Source of the DNA: Methylosinus sp. H3A
Lineage (GTDB): Bacteria > Pseudomonadota > Alphaproteobacteria > Rhizobiales > Beijerinckiaceae
Assembly: GCF_015709455.1 (NCBI RefSeq)
Contig: NZ_JADNQW010000008.1
Location: forward strand, 1-64,000
Length of the DNA: 64,000 nucleotides
Direction: 5' to 3'
How positions within the stretch are numbered: the stretch's first letter is position 1; each line of letters opens with the position of its first letter. Of this stretch, positions 44,757-54,593 are shown piece by piece. The notes beneath the pieces are model-generated. The model did no database searches, was not told the DNA's origin, and saw only the letters and a program-made list of their open reading frames with translations. The translations under genes and the position numbers were made by a program.

Positions 44757-45281
44757 TTCCCGAAATAACGCTTTTCCACGCCAAACCCGCCTACAAGCGG
44801 GAATTAATCCTGATTCTCTCTGCTCCGCAACGAGTTTTTGGTTAATGACTGGTTAACGTCGTGGACCGCCCCAGCGACGAGCCTTGGCTCACTGCCTGCA
44901 CTATTTAGTTGTTTTTACGAAATTTTCTGAGATCTTGCACGGCTGTCAAAAAGAGAATGTGGGCATATCATGCGTTCGCTGGAGCAGCGAATTGTCGGCG
45001 CGCCACACCCACGCTGACGACGAGGCGCTTGCGGCGCGTGCCGGCCACGTAGCGCATGCGGAAGCAACGGGACCGGAGCAGGAGAGGGTGCCGTCATGGA
45101 ACAGTTGAAGACGTGCATTATCCGCGATTTCGCGAGCCTCTGAGTGCTAGTTCGGGCCCTAAGAGCCCGAGAAGCTCCAAACCGAAAACGCGCGCACCGA
45201 GCCTTTCGCTTGGAAAGCCCTTCGATAGCTTGGCGGATGTGCGTGGCGCCTACGCCAATTCCACTCAGCTGACACCGACGG
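44757..45281. other. repA upstream region
   Basis: About 525 bases without a supported gene. The part next to repA (44757-44930) is AT-richer and should contain the repABC promoter and operator (TAATGACTGGTTAACG region). The second parS-like copy lies at 44933-44952. Beyond 45000 the sequence is GC-rich with short chance frames only. Confidence 0.5.
44933..44952 (+). repeat. parS-like repeat, copy 2 (upstream of repA)
   Basis: Plus strand TCTTGCACGGCTGTCAAAAA. Shares the exact 16-base core TGCACGGCTGTCAAAA with 43511-43530, the two copies framing repA. A shorter related octamer, TTGACAGC, forms the -35 region of the ctRNA promoter. Confidence 0.5.
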
Positions 45282-45665
45282 TCATCCCGAGGCGAATAGG
45301 GCGCGGAGCGCGGGTCGACCGTCGGCGTCGAAATCGAGACAGTGATTGATCATCGCGTCCATCGGATCGCCGCCGCGCGTTTCGAGGAAAACGAGGGCCG
45401 CTTCGATCAGAGCCCATCCGCGCGCGCGACTGGTCTGGGGCAGGGCGATCAATCCCGGATGGATCGGTTCACGGCCGAGTAGGCCGCGAAAATCGCCGAT
45501 GTTTTCGGTGACGATGACACGATCCTCGGCGATGCAGAGATCTTTTACCGTGTGGTCGAGCTGACCGCGTCGGCCGACATGAAGCGGGTGAATTGCATCA
45601 TGGCCGAGATGGGCGAGCTCGATGGCGAAACTCGGCGACAGACACTCGTCGATGAACAATCGCAT
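45282..45665 (-). CDS. DUF5615 PIN-like toxin
   Basis: A 127-residue PIN-like nuclease of the DUF5615 (Mut7-C-like) type: MRLFIDECLSPSFAIELAHLG with the first acidic residue, AEDRVIVTENIGDFRGLL with the second, and a hydrophobic LIALPQ strand. Such proteins are the toxin half of modules with DUF433 antitoxins. It starts four bases after the stop of the DUF433 gene, so the pair is co-transcribed. Confidence 0.85.
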   Translation of the reverse strand: MRLFIDECLSPSFAIELAHLGHDAIHPLHVGRRGQLDHTVKDLCIAEDRVIVTENIGDFRGLLGREPIHPGLIALPQTSRARGWALIEAALVFLETRGGDPMDAMINHCLDFDADGRPALRALFASG

Positions 45666-45669
45666 TCGA

Positions 45670-46287
45670 TCAGGCCGCCGGCCGTCGCGAGACGTTTTGG
45701 GGGCGGCCGGAGAGCGGATGCGATCTGGCGAACAGGAGCGCCGCTTCGAGGGCTTCGCGTGGCAGATCCGGATTTTCGGCGACGATGTCGTCCATGCTGT
45801 CGCCGTGCTCGAGGCGAGCCTCGATGGAATGCACCGTGAGGCGCGTGCCTTTAATAACAGGCAGTCCTCCTTTGATGCCAGGGACGCTGTCGATCCAAGT
45901 CTCGCGCGCTCTCAGATACCGATCGGTGCGCTCGAGCGCCTCACCGGCGAGTTCCCCGATATCGGCCGTTACAGAAGGCGCGATTTCGACGTGCGCGGTC
46001 TTCAGACGCGATAGCTCGTGGCTTTTGAGAGCCTTTATCAATTTGCGCTTGCCTGCGATCGTCAGCGTGACGTCACCGGTCAGTCGACGGACCAGCGTGG
46101 CGTAGGCGACGCTCTCCACGCCGAGGAAGCGGCGCGTGCCCATCGCCTTGCCGGAGCGCAGGGCGGGAATTTTGCCGGTATGAACCGGCAGTACTTTTTC
46201 CTCGATCGCCTTTTCGATGGCCCGTTTGGGTACACCGGCGAGTTCGGCGACTTCGCGCGGCGTGAGATCGGCTGCAGTGCGGGTCAT
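45670..46287 (-). CDS. DUF433-domain antitoxin with N-terminal HTH
   Basis: A 205-residue antitoxin. The N-terminus (DLTPREVAELAGVPKRAIEK) is a MerR-like helix-turn-helix for DNA binding; the C-terminal DUF433 domain shows GGLPVIKGTRLTVHSIEARL and VAENPDLPREALEAALLFA. It should neutralise the DUF5615 protein encoded just downstream and repress the operon. Longer than simple DUF433 proteins because of the HTH part. Confidence 0.85.
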   Translation of the reverse strand: MTRTAADLTPREVAELAGVPKRAIEKAIEEKVLPVHTGKIPALRSGKAMGTRRFLGVESVAYATLVRRLTGDVTLTIAGKRKLIKALKSHELSRLKTAHVEIAPSVTADIGELAGEALERTDRYLRARETWIDSVPGIKGGLPVIKGTRLTVHSIEARLEHGDSMDDIVAENPDLPREALEAALLFARSHPLSGRPQNVSRRPAA

Positions 46288-46611
46288 GCTCGCCTCTAAA
46301 TTGGTTCCTAATTAGGGATAGGTTATATGATGGAGTGAGAAAATCCAATGTCGATCCGACACGGCGCCGTCGGAATTCGTCCGTCGGACGCCTCGCCGAC
46401 GCTATACGCATGCGCCGAGCGAGGTCTCACCGGAGGACCTCGCAACGGCGCGGCGAAGCTCGCAGAGAGCCGGCCTCGCCTATTTGGACAGCGCCCCACG
46501 AAAATAAGGTGGAATCCTGCCGGGGTTTGCCGAACGCGGGGCTTTCGCGATTTTGTCGCGGCGTCGGGAGGGCGTAGCCCGACCAGAGGCGCGACAAAAT
46601 CGTGGCGACGA

Positions 46612-47439
46612 TCATGCCGCCATCACGGTCTCTCCACGACCAAAATAAGCCTCGTCTGGCGTGCGGGCGTCGAGGCTCGAATGCGGGCGCCGCTCATTGT
46701 AAAAGGCCAGATATTCGGCGATCGACGCGCGCGCCTCGGACACGCTGTCATAGGCGCGCAGATAGACCTCTTCATATTTGACGCTGCGCCACAGCCTCTC
46801 GACGAACACATTGTCGCGCCAGGCGCCCTTGCCGTCCATGCCGATGGCGATTTTCGCATCGAGCAGCACGCTCGTAAAGTCATGGCCGGTGAACTGGCTG
46901 CCCTGGTCCGTGTTGAAGATTTCGGGTCTGCCATGCTTTGCCCGCACCTCTTTCAACGCCTCGACGCAAAACTCCGCCTCCATCGTGATCGATACGCGAT
47001 GCGCCAGCACGTGCCGGTTCGCCACGTCGACGACCGCCGCGAGATAGACGAAGCCGCGCCGCATCGGGATATAGGAGATGTCCGTCGCCCAGACATGATC
47101 GGGCCGCTCGATCTTCACGCCGCGCAGGAGATAAGGGTAGATCTTGTGCCCCGGCGCGGGCTTGCTCGTGTTGGGACGCCGATAGATCGCGGCAATGCCC
47201 ATCCGCTTCATCAGCGTCGCCACATGGCGGCGACCGACGACGACGCCCTCGCGCCGCAAAAGATCGCGCAGCATCCGCGCCCCCGCAAAGGGATGTTCGA
47301 GATGCAATTCGTCGATCCGCCGCATGAGCTTCAAATCCTCGGCCGAGACGGGCTGCGGCTTGTGGTAGACCGAGCTGCGCGCGACGCCGAGCGCTCGCGC
47401 CTGACGGGCGATGGGGAGTTCGTGGCTGCGGTCGATCAT
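46612..47439 (-). CDS. IS3-family transposase OrfB
   Basis: A 275-residue DDE transposase. HTH_21-like N-terminal part ([20 protein letters not shown]), then the rve integrase core with Asp in [10 protein letters not shown], Asp in [11 protein letters not shown] and Glu in [17 protein letters not shown], and the typical end [20 protein letters not shown]. The start codon overlaps the orfA stop, so translation is coupled or a frameshift fusion is made. Intact. Confidence 0.92.
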   Translation of the reverse strand: MIDRSHELPIARQARALGVARSSVYHKPQPVSAEDLKLMRRIDELHLEHPFAGARMLRDLLRREGVVVGRRHVATLMKRMGIAAIYRRPNTSKPAPGHKIYPYLLRGVKIERPDHVWATDISYIPMRRGFVYLAAVVDVANRHVLAHRVSITMEAEFCVEALKEVRAKHGRPEIFNTDQGSQFTGHDFTSVLLDAKIAIGMDGKGAWRDNVFVERLWRSVKYEEVYLRAYDSVSEARASIAEYLAFYNERRPHSSLDARTPDEAYFGRGETVMAA

Positions 47440-47744
47440 CGTTTTACGCTCAGCAATCCCGCTTTGGTGAGCGCGCCGGACAAAAAATCATTGGTCAGCG
47501 TCAGTTCGCCGATCTTGGCGTGAAGCGCCTTCAAATCGACCGCCGCTTCCTTCGCTTCCGGTTTTTCCTGACCGAAAACGCCCGCCGCACCTTCGAGAAG
47601 CTGGCCCTTCCAAGTCGTGATCTGGTTCGGATGAATGTCGAACTGCTGCGCGAGTTCGCTGAGCGTCTTCTCGCCCTTGATCGCGGCCAAAGCCACTTTC
47701 GCTTTAAACGCCGGGGAATGCGTCCGGCGGCTCTTCTTCGTCAT
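47436..47744 (-). CDS. IS3-family transposase OrfA
   Basis: A 102-residue HTH protein ([40 protein letters not shown]) followed by a leucine-zipper-like stretch ([20 protein letters not shown]), which in this family dimerises and joins OrfB. Binds the element ends. Intact. Confidence 0.92.
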   Translation of the reverse strand: MTKKSRRTHSPAFKAKVALAAIKGEKTLSELAQQFDIHPNQITTWKGQLLEGAAGVFGQEKPEAKEAAVDLKALHAKIGELTLTNDFLSGALTKAGLLSVKR

Positions 47745-47815
47745 CGAATGCTCCTGATTCGCAGCGAGAATCCTCGCCGCTGTCAGGCAGAAAATCCACT
47801 CAAGACACTGTCCGA

Positions 47816-48229
47816 ATTTCCGAGGCCGGCTCTTTTAGAACCGCCGGACGAACTGCCCCCGAAATTTGGAGCGCGGTGCTCGCCGCCTGATCCCCGGCAA
47901 AATGCCGAACCTGATCGCGTGCCCATTCCCTCAATTTGCACCGCAACCTATCAGCCCGCATCTCGCTGCGGCCTATCTGCGGGCGGTGCTGCTGCGCCGC
48001 GGCGTGCGGCGCGCATTCCGCCTTCCGCGCGACAGAGGCGGATCTCACGGGCGAACATTTCTAAATGCGATGTCGGATACCTGCTTTTCAAGCCGTACGC
48101 GAGCACTTATAGAGGTATCGGGGATCTTGGAGGCTGTCGTTTTCGTCGTGCCAGTAGGTAGCAGCTTCGTTGTAGATCACGCCCAAAAAAGACAATCGGA
48201 GCCAGCCCCTGGCATCCTTCGAGGTTATT
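47816..48229. other. Intergenic region between IS3 and the methyltransferase
   Basis: About 410 bases without a supported gene. Composition changes here from GC-rich to markedly more AT-rich toward 48230, which marks the edge of the segment carrying the methyltransferase. Candidate frames are short and Arg/Ala-rich on both strands. Confidence 0.4.
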
Positions 48230-49477
48230 ATGAAGCGCCTGTCAACTACCAAGGAAATCGATGAAATGCTCGCCGAGTGTGAGCGGGCGGCGGCCATTTC
48301 GGACAACGCGCTGAGGGACGTCTTCAATTCTTATCACTTAGCACCGCCAACCGATTTACCATCAGACCCGTTTTCCGTTGAATATCTTCGCTATCAGATG
48401 GATTTCTATCAGAGAATTTCAGGAAAAGCCTACGATCGTCAGAACGAAGTAACAAAATTTGATGTAGCTGGTGCCGTCAGGTTTCCCTACCCTTATCAGA
48501 CGAATAGCCATCTACGCGCGGGCGAACACTATCAGGCGATGGGGTTCCTGCTGCGCAGTTTGTCTCTCGGCCATCCTTCACGCATATTGGAGTTTGGCCC
48601 AGGGTGGGGAAATACCACGCTCGCGCTCGCGAGGCTTGGCCATAAAGTCACTGCTGTGGATATAGAGGTCTCGTTCTGCGAACTCATCAAACGACGCGCT
48701 GCGCTTTATGACCTTGATATCGAAGTCATTAATGACGATTTCTATTTGTCTGAACGCCTGAATCGTCAGTTCGACGCGGTTCTATTTTTCGAGTGTTTCC
48801 ATCACTGCGCTGACCACAATCGGCTACTGACGGCGCTCGACCGCGTCGTAGCACCCGGTGGCGCGATTTACTTTGGATCGGAGCCGATTTCGTCAGATTT
48901 TCCCATGCCCTGGGGATTGCGGCTCGACGGGGAGTCGATGTGGGCGGTGCGACGCATGGGCTGGATGGAGCTTGGTTTTCGCGACGATTATTTTCGCGAA
49001 GCGCTGACCCGGAAGGGATGGCTGGGCGAGCGTTTTGCTTCGCGAGACATGGCTTGGAATTGCGTTTGGAAGGCCACGCGTCGCAAAGAGTTTAAATTTG
49101 AGTTCCGCGCAACCGATCCCCGGTTAAAGACGGCGGTCGGCATCAAAAGAAACGATGGCGTCGCATTCAATCCGCAGGAGTCTGGCCTCTGTCTCTTTGG
49201 CCCCTACATCCACCTTCCCGCTGGAAATTATGCCGCGACTCTTGTTTTTGCGCCCGGCCTGGCTGGCGAAGCGCTTATGGATGTCGCCGTGGATAGCGGC
49301 CAGCGGCAAATTGCGCGGCAGAAATTAACGTCCGCATCACTGAAAGACGACTCGGCGACGCTGACTTTTTTCCTGGCAGATGAAAGCGAGATGGTTGAGG
49401 TGCGCCTCTTCTCGGAGCAAGGTTTCCAGGGGGTACTCAAAGAACTCAAGATACAGCTGGTGCCGTCGCCCGACTAG
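48230..49477 (+). CDS. SAM-dependent methyltransferase with C-terminal beta domain
   Basis: A 415-residue protein. Residues about 100-260 form a class I SAM methyltransferase: motif I ILEFGPGWGNTTLALARLG, acidic end of strand 2 AVDIEVSF, then INDDFYL and DAVLFFECFHHC. The C-terminal ~130 residues (LCLFGPYIHLPAGNYAATLV, LTFFLADESEMVEVRLFSEQ) look like a beta-sandwich of the kind seen in polysaccharide-related proteins. It could act in surface glycan modification, but the substrate is unknown. Base composition is clearly less GC-rich than its neighbours and it stands alone between IS elements, so recent transfer is likely. No clear ribosome site. Confidence 0.85.
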   Translation: MKRLSTTKEIDEMLAECERAAAISDNALRDVFNSYHLAPPTDLPSDPFSVEYLRYQMDFYQRISGKAYDRQNEVTKFDVAGAVRFPYPYQTNSHLRAGEHYQAMGFLLRSLSLGHPSRILEFGPGWGNTTLALARLGHKVTAVDIEVSFCELIKRRAALYDLDIEVINDDFYLSERLNRQFDAVLFFECFHHCADHNRLLTALDRVVAPGGAIYFGSEPISSDFPMPWGLRLDGESMWAVRRMGWMELGFRDDYFREALTRKGWLGERFASRDMAWNCVWKATRRKEFKFEFRATDPRLKTAVGIKRNDGVAFNPQESGLCLFGPYIHLPAGNYAATLVFAPGLAGEALMDVAVDSGQRQIARQKLTSASLKDDSATLTFFLADESEMVEVRLFSEQGFQGVLKELKIQLVPSPD

Positions 49478-49502
49478 CTACTTTGGCAAACTAGAGTATC
49501 CG

Positions 49503-49796
49503 TTATGGACAAGGGGCTTTTTCAGCCCAAATGCGATCATCGCGCGGTGTTGGTGCATGGATATGCTTACGCCCTCTCCTGATGTTATCGTTTGGGAGCG
49601 TCTTCGCCGTGGCAGCTTGATCTGCTTTCCGCAAGAAGCCCGGCGCGACATTCCAGTGCCGTCCACCAGCTCCAATGACGGTCACAGATTTGCGATTGTA
49701 GCGGGTCAGCGTGCCGTCGGCCGTACGCCCTTGCCCATCTTCAAACGTCACACGGTCGCTGACGTGCCCCTGAAAAATCCCACCAGTATCGATTAG
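49503..49796 (-). pseudogene. Fragment of a small-domain protein interrupted by an IS5-type element
   Basis: A minus-strand frame open from the IS edge at 49796: RVTFEDGQGRTADGTLTRYN then RKSVTVIGAGGRHWNVAPGF and LRKA. This is the small beta domain (V-x-F-x-x-x-G...G-x-(L/V)-x-R-x-N-x-K-(S/T)-V-x-V) found at the C-terminus of several small alphaproteobacterial proteins. Its upstream part is missing, replaced by the adjacent IS, so it is a gene remnant. Confidence 0.5.
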
Positions 49797-50540
49797 GGCC
49801 TGTTGGGATTCGCCGTGAGCTTATCACGGCGGCGGCGAGATAGATCATGCGGAGAAGCTCTGATCTGTCTTGTCGGCTCGCATCGCGATGCGCTTGAACT
49901 CTTTGAGCTTCCCGAAGAAATTTTCCGATCAGATGCCGCCATTTATGCGGCTGGCTGCGGCGCGGATGTTGTGAAATCACGACCTTGGCGCCGCGCTCGT
50001 CGAGATCTGCGATGATGGCGTTGCTGTCGAAGGCCTTGTCGGCGATCAGCGCCGCGAAAGACAATCCTTCGATCAACGGCGGCACATCGACGGCGTCGAA
50101 ACGCTGCCCCGGCATCAGACGAAAGCGCACGAGATTGCCGAGCGCATCGGTGAGCGCCAGAATTTTCGTGGTCACGCCGCCTCGGGATTTGCCTATGGCC
50201 TGGCTCGAAGTCCCCCTTTTGCGCCCTGACCGTGGCGATGGACCTTCACGATCGTCGCATCGACCATGACATATTCCATGTCGGGCTCATCAGAGACAGC
50301 GTCGAACATTCGCTGCCAGACATCCGCCTTCACCCAGTCGCGAAAACGCGTGTATGCAGTGCTCCAGTTGCCGAAAAGCGCTGGCAGATCGCGCCAGGGA
50401 CTTCCTGTGCGCGCGATCCACAACACTGCCTCCACGAAGAGGCGGTTGTCCCTGCCGCTGCGGCCGGGATCACTGGCCTTGCCGAGGCAACGCGGCTCAA
50501 TCTTCGCCCATTGGGCGTCCGTCAATACGAAGCGATTCAT
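49797..50540 (-). pseudogene. IS5-family transposase of element A, frame-disrupted
   Basis: The first frame (50540-50193) has the IS5 N-terminus: WAKIEPRCLG, FVEAVLWIARTGSPWRDLPA, YVMVDATIVKVHRHGQGAKG. The second frame, entered by -1 at the AAAAGGGGG run near 50215, continues with GQRFDAVDVPPLIEGLSFAA, LIADKAFDSN and MIYLAA. Near 49930 another break separates the catalytic Glu region (frame with GKLKEFKRIAMRADKTDQSF). The first shift may be programmed as in other IS427-type elements; the second is damage or an error. Confidence 0.75.
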
Positions 50541-50594
50541 CCAAAGCTTGAATCACGCCAAGCTAAAAATGGGAATCTTGAATCCCAACAGGCC
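49797..50594 (-). mobile_element. IS5-family element A (798 bp, decayed)
   Basis: Ends are perfect 15-base inverted repeats: GGCCTGTTGGGATTC at 49797-49811 and GAATCCCAACAGGCC at 50580-50594. Between them lies a minus-strand transposase in more than one frame. It separates the gene fragment at 49503-49796 from a second IS5 element that begins three bases further on. Confidence 0.9.
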
Positions 50595-50597
50595 ATA

Positions 50598-51429
50598 GGC
50601 TCAGGACTCATTGATTGAGATAGAAGGCGACAGCGGCGGCGATGCATATGGCGGAGAAGAAGGCGTGCGCGCATCGATCGTAACGGGTGGCGATGCGCCG
50701 CCAGTCTTTGAGCTTGGCGAAGAGGTTCTCGATCTTATGACGTTGCCGGTAGAGCGCCTTGTCGTAATCGAGAGGCTTCTTACGGCTCTTTGTCGGCGGA
50801 ATGCAGGGCTCGGTCCCGCGTTCCGCGAGCGCTCGCCGAAACCAGTCGCTGTCGTAGCCGCGATCTGCGATCAGGGCCGAGGACGGCGGCAGCGCGTCGA
50901 GCATCGGCCTCGCGCCTTTGTGATCGCTCATCTGCCCTTCGGTCAACATCATGACAAGCGGCTTGCCGGCGCCGTCGCAAACGACGTGGAGCTTGGAGTT
51001 CAGCCCGCCTTTCGTGCGGCCGATACAGCGGGAAAGAGCCCCTTTTTTAGGAGGCTCGCCGCCGTCCGATGCGCTTTCAGATGAGTGGAGTCGATCATGA
51101 TCCGCTCCGGCTTCGGCCCTTCTCCCGCGAGCGCGGCGAAGATACGATCGAAGACGCCGAGCCGGCTCCAACGGATGAAGCGATTGTAGAGCGTCTTGGG
51201 CGGCCCATACTCCTTCGGGGCGTCCTTCCATTGCAGGCCATTCTTGATGACGTAGACGATCCCGCTGACCACGCGGCGGTCGTCCACCCGCGGCACGCCG
51301 TGCGCCAAGGGAAAGTGAGGGGAAATTCGCGCCATCTCCGCTTCGCTCAGCAAAAACAAATCACCCATCAAAGCCTCCATTTCGGAGACCTTGAATCACG
51401 CCTCACTCCAAATTAATAGGTCCTGAGCC
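50598..51429 (-). mobile_element. IS5-family element B (832 bp, apparently intact)
   Basis: Terminal repeats GGCTCAGGAC at the left and GTCCTGAGCC at the right, flanked on both sides by TA (50596-50597 and 51430-51431), the expected 2-base target duplication of this group. It inserted into the 3' end of atpG, or just next to it, and lies head to tail with element A. Confidence 0.9.
50608..51380 (-). CDS. IS5-family transposase of element B, made by -1 frameshifting
   Basis: Frame 1 (51380-51000) has the N-terminal part: SEAEMARISPHFPLAHGVPR, YVIKNGLQWKDAPKEYGPPK and the first Asp in RIMIDSTHLKAHRTA. Frame 2 (ending at 50608) continues GRTKGGLNSKLHVVCDGAGK, ALIADRGYDSDWF (second Asp) and RQRHKIENLFAKLKDWRRIA (Glu). 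The frames join at A AAA AAG on the minus strand (complement of 51042-51048), a canonical slippery heptamer in the right phase for a -1 shift. The product would be a full-length DDE transposase of about 256 residues. Confidence 0.88.
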
Positions 51430-52321
51430 TAGGCCCGCGCCGCAAGAAGTTGGCGCGGGCTCCCTCGGAAGTTGGCCTTACGAGCTCGACGATCTCTTCG
51501 GTGATTTCCTCCTGCCGCTTTTGGCGATGCCACGCCTCCAGCTCTTCGAGAGTCTTTTGCACATTGTTGCGGGCTTCGATCATCGCGCGCATTCGCGCTT
51601 CGTTTTCTGCGGCGAAGGACAGCACCACCGCCTCGCATAATTCGGCGAAGACATATTCTTGCGCCAGGCTCTCGATGAGCGCTTCGGGCGCTAGGGTGAC
51701 GAGCGGCGGGACGAGACGCGGCGCCGTTGGAAAGCGGGCGAGATCGAGAGGAATCAGTGATCGCTCGATGATTTCGACGCTGGCGGCGCTCGGCGTTCCG
51801 TGAATGAGCGTCACGCGATCCGCGCTATGTTCGCCGAGTCTCCGATACAGCGCGTCGGCGATCCGTTCGGCGAGCGACGGCGCGTCGTCGACGCGCGAGG
51901 CCATCGGCAGCGTCCAGTCGATTGGCAAGCCTCTTTCGTGGGCGAGGGTCCCGCCACGCTCTCCGACGATGAGAACGCTCGCGCGCTCTTTGCCAGCGCC
52001 CGCGGCGAGCCGCGTCGCCGCCGTGAGAATGCGCTCGTTGAACGCGCCGACGAACCCGCGTCCCGAGCAAAAGGCCAGGATGATGTGGCCGGAAACGGGC
52101 CGATGATTGCCCGCATTGCGCAGATGTGGCGTTTCCGCCATCAGAGCGAGCGCTGCGCCGATCGCTTCGCCAAGGGCCGCCGCATAAGCGCGCACGCCAT
52201 CGAGACGCGATTGGGCCTCGCGCGCTCGAACCGCGGCCACGCCGCGCATCGCCGTGACAACGCTTTCGAGCTGACGGGTCGCGACGATATGCGCGTTTAT
52301 GTCGCTCGAGCGCTCCGTCAT
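51413..52321 (-). CDS. atpG: N-ATPase gamma subunit, AtpG, C-terminus modified by IS
   Basis: A 302-residue central-stalk subunit of the N-type F1Fo ATPase. N-terminus [20 protein letters not shown] and C-terminal [20 protein letters not shown] form the two long helices of the rotor shaft. The last residues after FLRRGP are read from the end of IS5 element B, which supplies LRTY and the stop. Gamma subunits usually end shortly after the helix, so function may be kept. The start overlaps the atpA stop as ATGA. Last gene of the operon. Confidence 0.9.
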   Translation of the reverse strand: MTERSSDINAHIVATRQLESVVTAMRGVAAVRAREAQSRLDGVRAYAAALGEAIGAALALMAETPHLRNAGNHRPVSGHIILAFCSGRGFVGAFNERILTAATRLAAGAGKERASVLIVGERGGTLAHERGLPIDWTLPMASRVDDAPSLAERIADALYRRLGEHSADRVTLIHGTPSAASVEIIERSLIPLDLARFPTAPRLVPPLVTLAPEALIESLAQEYVFAELCEAVVLSFAAENEARMRAMIEARNNVQKTLEELEAWHRQKRQEEITEEIVELVRPTSEGARANFLRRGPRLRTY

Positions 52322-53844
52322 GACGCCGGCGCCCCGAGCTCTGTCGCGAGGTCTCGCACTTTCGCCGCCAGATCCGCGCGTTTCGCCGCATCGAGCGGCG
52401 CGCCATGCGCGAGCGCGGCGACGCTTTGGGCAGCGACGGAATCGAGATGCGCAGGAAGTCTCGCCGTCAGCAGCGGAATGGCCGCGACGGGCAGGGAGTC
52501 GAGAATCCCCGCGTCCAAGGCGGCGAGCAGAGCGACCTGATCGGCGAGGCGCAGAGGCGTGAAACGAGGCTGCGTCAGCAGCGCGCGAATGCGTTCGCCG
52601 CGGATCATGTCGCGCTCGATCCGCGCGTTCGACATGCCGCCGAAGCGCGTGAACATTTCGAGCTCGAGAAACTGCGAGTATTGCAACCGCAACCTTCCCG
52701 AGACGTCTCGCAGCGCCTCCGGCTGCGCGCGGCCGCCGACGCGGCTGACCGATAGACCGACGTCGACGGCCGGCCGGCGGCCGGCGGCGAACAAGCGGCG
52801 ATCGAGCACGATCTGGCCGTCGGTGATGGAGATGAGATTGGTCGGAATATAGGCCGAGAGATTGCCGGAATCGGTCTCGGCGATCGGGAGCGCGGTCAGT
52901 GAGCCGCCGCCGAGCTCCTTCGACAATTTGGCGGCGCGCTCCAGCAGCCGCGCATGGACATAGAATATGTCGCCGGGATAGGCCTCGCGTCCCGGCGGCT
53001 CATGCGTCAGCAGAGCGAGCTCGCGATGGGTGACCGCGTGCTTGCTCAAATCGTCGATGACGACGAGCGCGTGACCGCCGCGATCACGGAAGAACTCCGC
53101 CATGGTGACGCCCGCGAAGGGCGCGATCCATTGCAGGCCGGGAGGCGCGGCGGCCGAGGCGACGACGAAGATCGAGCGCTCCGCGGCGCCTCGCCTCCTC
53201 ACCGCTTCGATCGCGCGCTCCACCGCGGTCATCCGTTGCCCGACGGCGACATAGACGCAGACGAGGTCCGAATGACGCTGGTTGATGATGGCGTCGATGG
53301 CGATCGAGGTCTTGCCGGTGGCGCGATCGCCGATGATGAGCTCGCGTTGGCCGCGCCCCAGAGCGAACATCGAGTCGACGACCAATATGCCGGTCTCGAC
53401 CGGCTCGGTCACGAGATCGCGCGCGATGATGCTCGGGGCCTCGCGCTCGACGGGATGAAACGCGGCGGCGGAGATCGGCTCGCCGCCGTCGAGAGGGCGC
53501 CCCAGCGGATCGACGACGCGGCCGAGTAGCCCATCGCCGACCGGCGCGCGCGCAACCTCGCCCGTGCCGAAGACGCGCGCGCCGGCCTCGATCGATTCGC
53601 CCGAATCGAGAAGCACGACGCCGATACGGTCCGCTTCGAGCGCGAGCGCAAAGCCCAGCTGGCCGCTCTCGAAACGCAGCAGCTCATTGAGCTGGACCTG
53701 AGGCAGACCGGAGACGAAGGCGATTCCGTCGGCGAAGCTCTCGACCCGACCGACTGTCTCGACTTTCGGCCCGAGATCGATCTCCGCGAGCGCCGCGCGG
53801 CCGCGCGCGAGCCATTCGCCGGAGGCCGACGAGTCATCCGGCAT
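52318..53844 (-). CDS. atpA: N-ATPase alpha subunit, AtpA
   Basis: A 508-residue non-catalytic alpha subunit. Walker [16 protein letters not shown], Walker B region [18 protein letters not shown], and the alpha/beta signature [14 protein letters not shown]. Overlaps atpF by 11 bases at its start and atpG by four at its end. Clearly of the alternative N-ATPase type by operon order. Sequence is intact. Confidence 0.95.
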   Translation of the reverse strand: MPDDSSASGEWLARGRAALAEIDLGPKVETVGRVESFADGIAFVSGLPQVQLNELLRFESGQLGFALALEADRIGVVLLDSGESIEAGARVFGTGEVARAPVGDGLLGRVVDPLGRPLDGGEPISAAAFHPVEREAPSIIARDLVTEPVETGILVVDSMFALGRGQRELIIGDRATGKTSIAIDAIINQRHSDLVCVYVAVGQRMTAVERAIEAVRRRGAAERSIFVVASAAAPPGLQWIAPFAGVTMAEFFRDRGGHALVVIDDLSKHAVTHRELALLTHEPPGREAYPGDIFYVHARLLERAAKLSKELGGGSLTALPIAETDSGNLSAYIPTNLISITDGQIVLDRRLFAAGRRPAVDVGLSVSRVGGRAQPEALRDVSGRLRLQYSQFLELEMFTRFGGMSNARIERDMIRGERIRALLTQPRFTPLRLADQVALLAALDAGILDSLPVAAIPLLTARLPAHLDSVAAQSVAALAHGAPLDAAKRADLAAKVRDLATELGAPAS

Positions 53845-54580
53845 TTTCCCGCTCCGTCAGCAAGGTTGCGGAAATGCGCTCGAGATCGGCGCGCAGGCTG
53901 TTGCGGATGCTCGTGTGATTGTTCTCCAATTCGAGGCCGGCGAGCAATGTCGGATCGACGCGAAGGGTGAATTGCAACGGGCGCCCGAGAGCGCGCTCGA
54001 ACGCGCTCCTGCAAAGGGAGTCTTCCTCGGCGGTCAACGGGCGCGGCGCGGTCAGCGTCGCGTCGCCGCGCAGACGGAAATCCACGCGCTCCGGCTCCGG
54101 CAGAGCGGCGATCGCCTCGGCGAGACCCTCGACGAAGCCTGCGACGCGCGACTCCTGCGGCAGCCTGTCGAGCAGACGCCGGGCGATGTCGACGGAAAGG
54201 AGGCTGGCGCGCTCGGCTTCGGCGCGGCGCTCCGATTTTTCGAGGCGCTCGATCTCGGCGCGCATGTCGGCCCGCATGCGATCGGCGTCGGCCTCGGCGG
54301 AGTCGAGCAGCTCCCGGCTCGCCGCCTTCGCCTCCTCCGTGGCGGCGCGGATCGTCTCCGCGCGCTTCGACGCGATCTCCTCGACGGCGGCCCGCGCTTT
54401 CTCTTCCAATGTTCGAGCCGCGGCTTCGGCGGCGGCGGCTTCGTCGAGAAGGCGCTGCGCCTCGGCCTTGCGATCGGCGAGGATCGACGCGATCGGACGG
54501 AAGAGAAAACGGGAGAGCAGCCAGATCAGCACGAGCGCATTGACCGTCTGCAAACCGAGCGTCCACCAGTCGATCTGCAT
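53834..54580 (-). CDS. atpF: N-ATPase b subunit, AtpF
   Basis: A 248-residue peripheral-stalk subunit. One N-terminal membrane helix ([18 protein letters not shown]), then a long charged coiled coil rich in Ala/Glu/Arg (residues ~35-150) and a C-terminal delta-like part ([20 protein letters not shown] and [14 protein letters not shown]). N-ATPase operons lack a separate delta gene, and this fused tail is known in that family. Confidence 0.92.
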   Translation of the reverse strand: MQIDWWTLGLQTVNALVLIWLLSRFLFRPIASILADRKAEAQRLLDEAAAAEAAARTLEEKARAAVEEIASKRAETIRAATEEAKAASRELLDSAEADADRMRADMRAEIERLEKSERRAEAERASLLSVDIARRLLDRLPQESRVAGFVEGLAEAIAALPEPERVDFRLRGDATLTAPRPLTAEEDSLCRSAFERALGRPLQFTLRVDPTLLAGLELENNHTSIRNSLRADLERISATLLTERENAG

Positions 54581-54593
54581 GCGTGCGCGCGCC

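Larger units (their letters stand above)
46484..47815 (-). mobile_element. Complete IS3-family insertion sequence
   Basis: About 1.33 kb. Ends are imperfect inverted repeats: TTGGACAGCGCC at 46484-46495 and, on the other strand, TCGGACAGTGTC at about 47804-47815. It holds orfA and orfB with an ATGA overlap. Both frames are intact, so the copy may be active. I could not identify target duplications. Confidence 0.85.

Noticed and set aside
45056..45349. Plus-strand frame of 97 codons upstream of repA
   Set aside because: Low-complexity, Arg/Ser/Pro-rich product overlapping the 3' end of the DUF5615 gene on the other strand.
49478..49675. Minus-strand frame of 65 codons after the methyltransferase
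   Set aside because: It overlaps, in another frame, the better supported gene fragment at 49503-49796.
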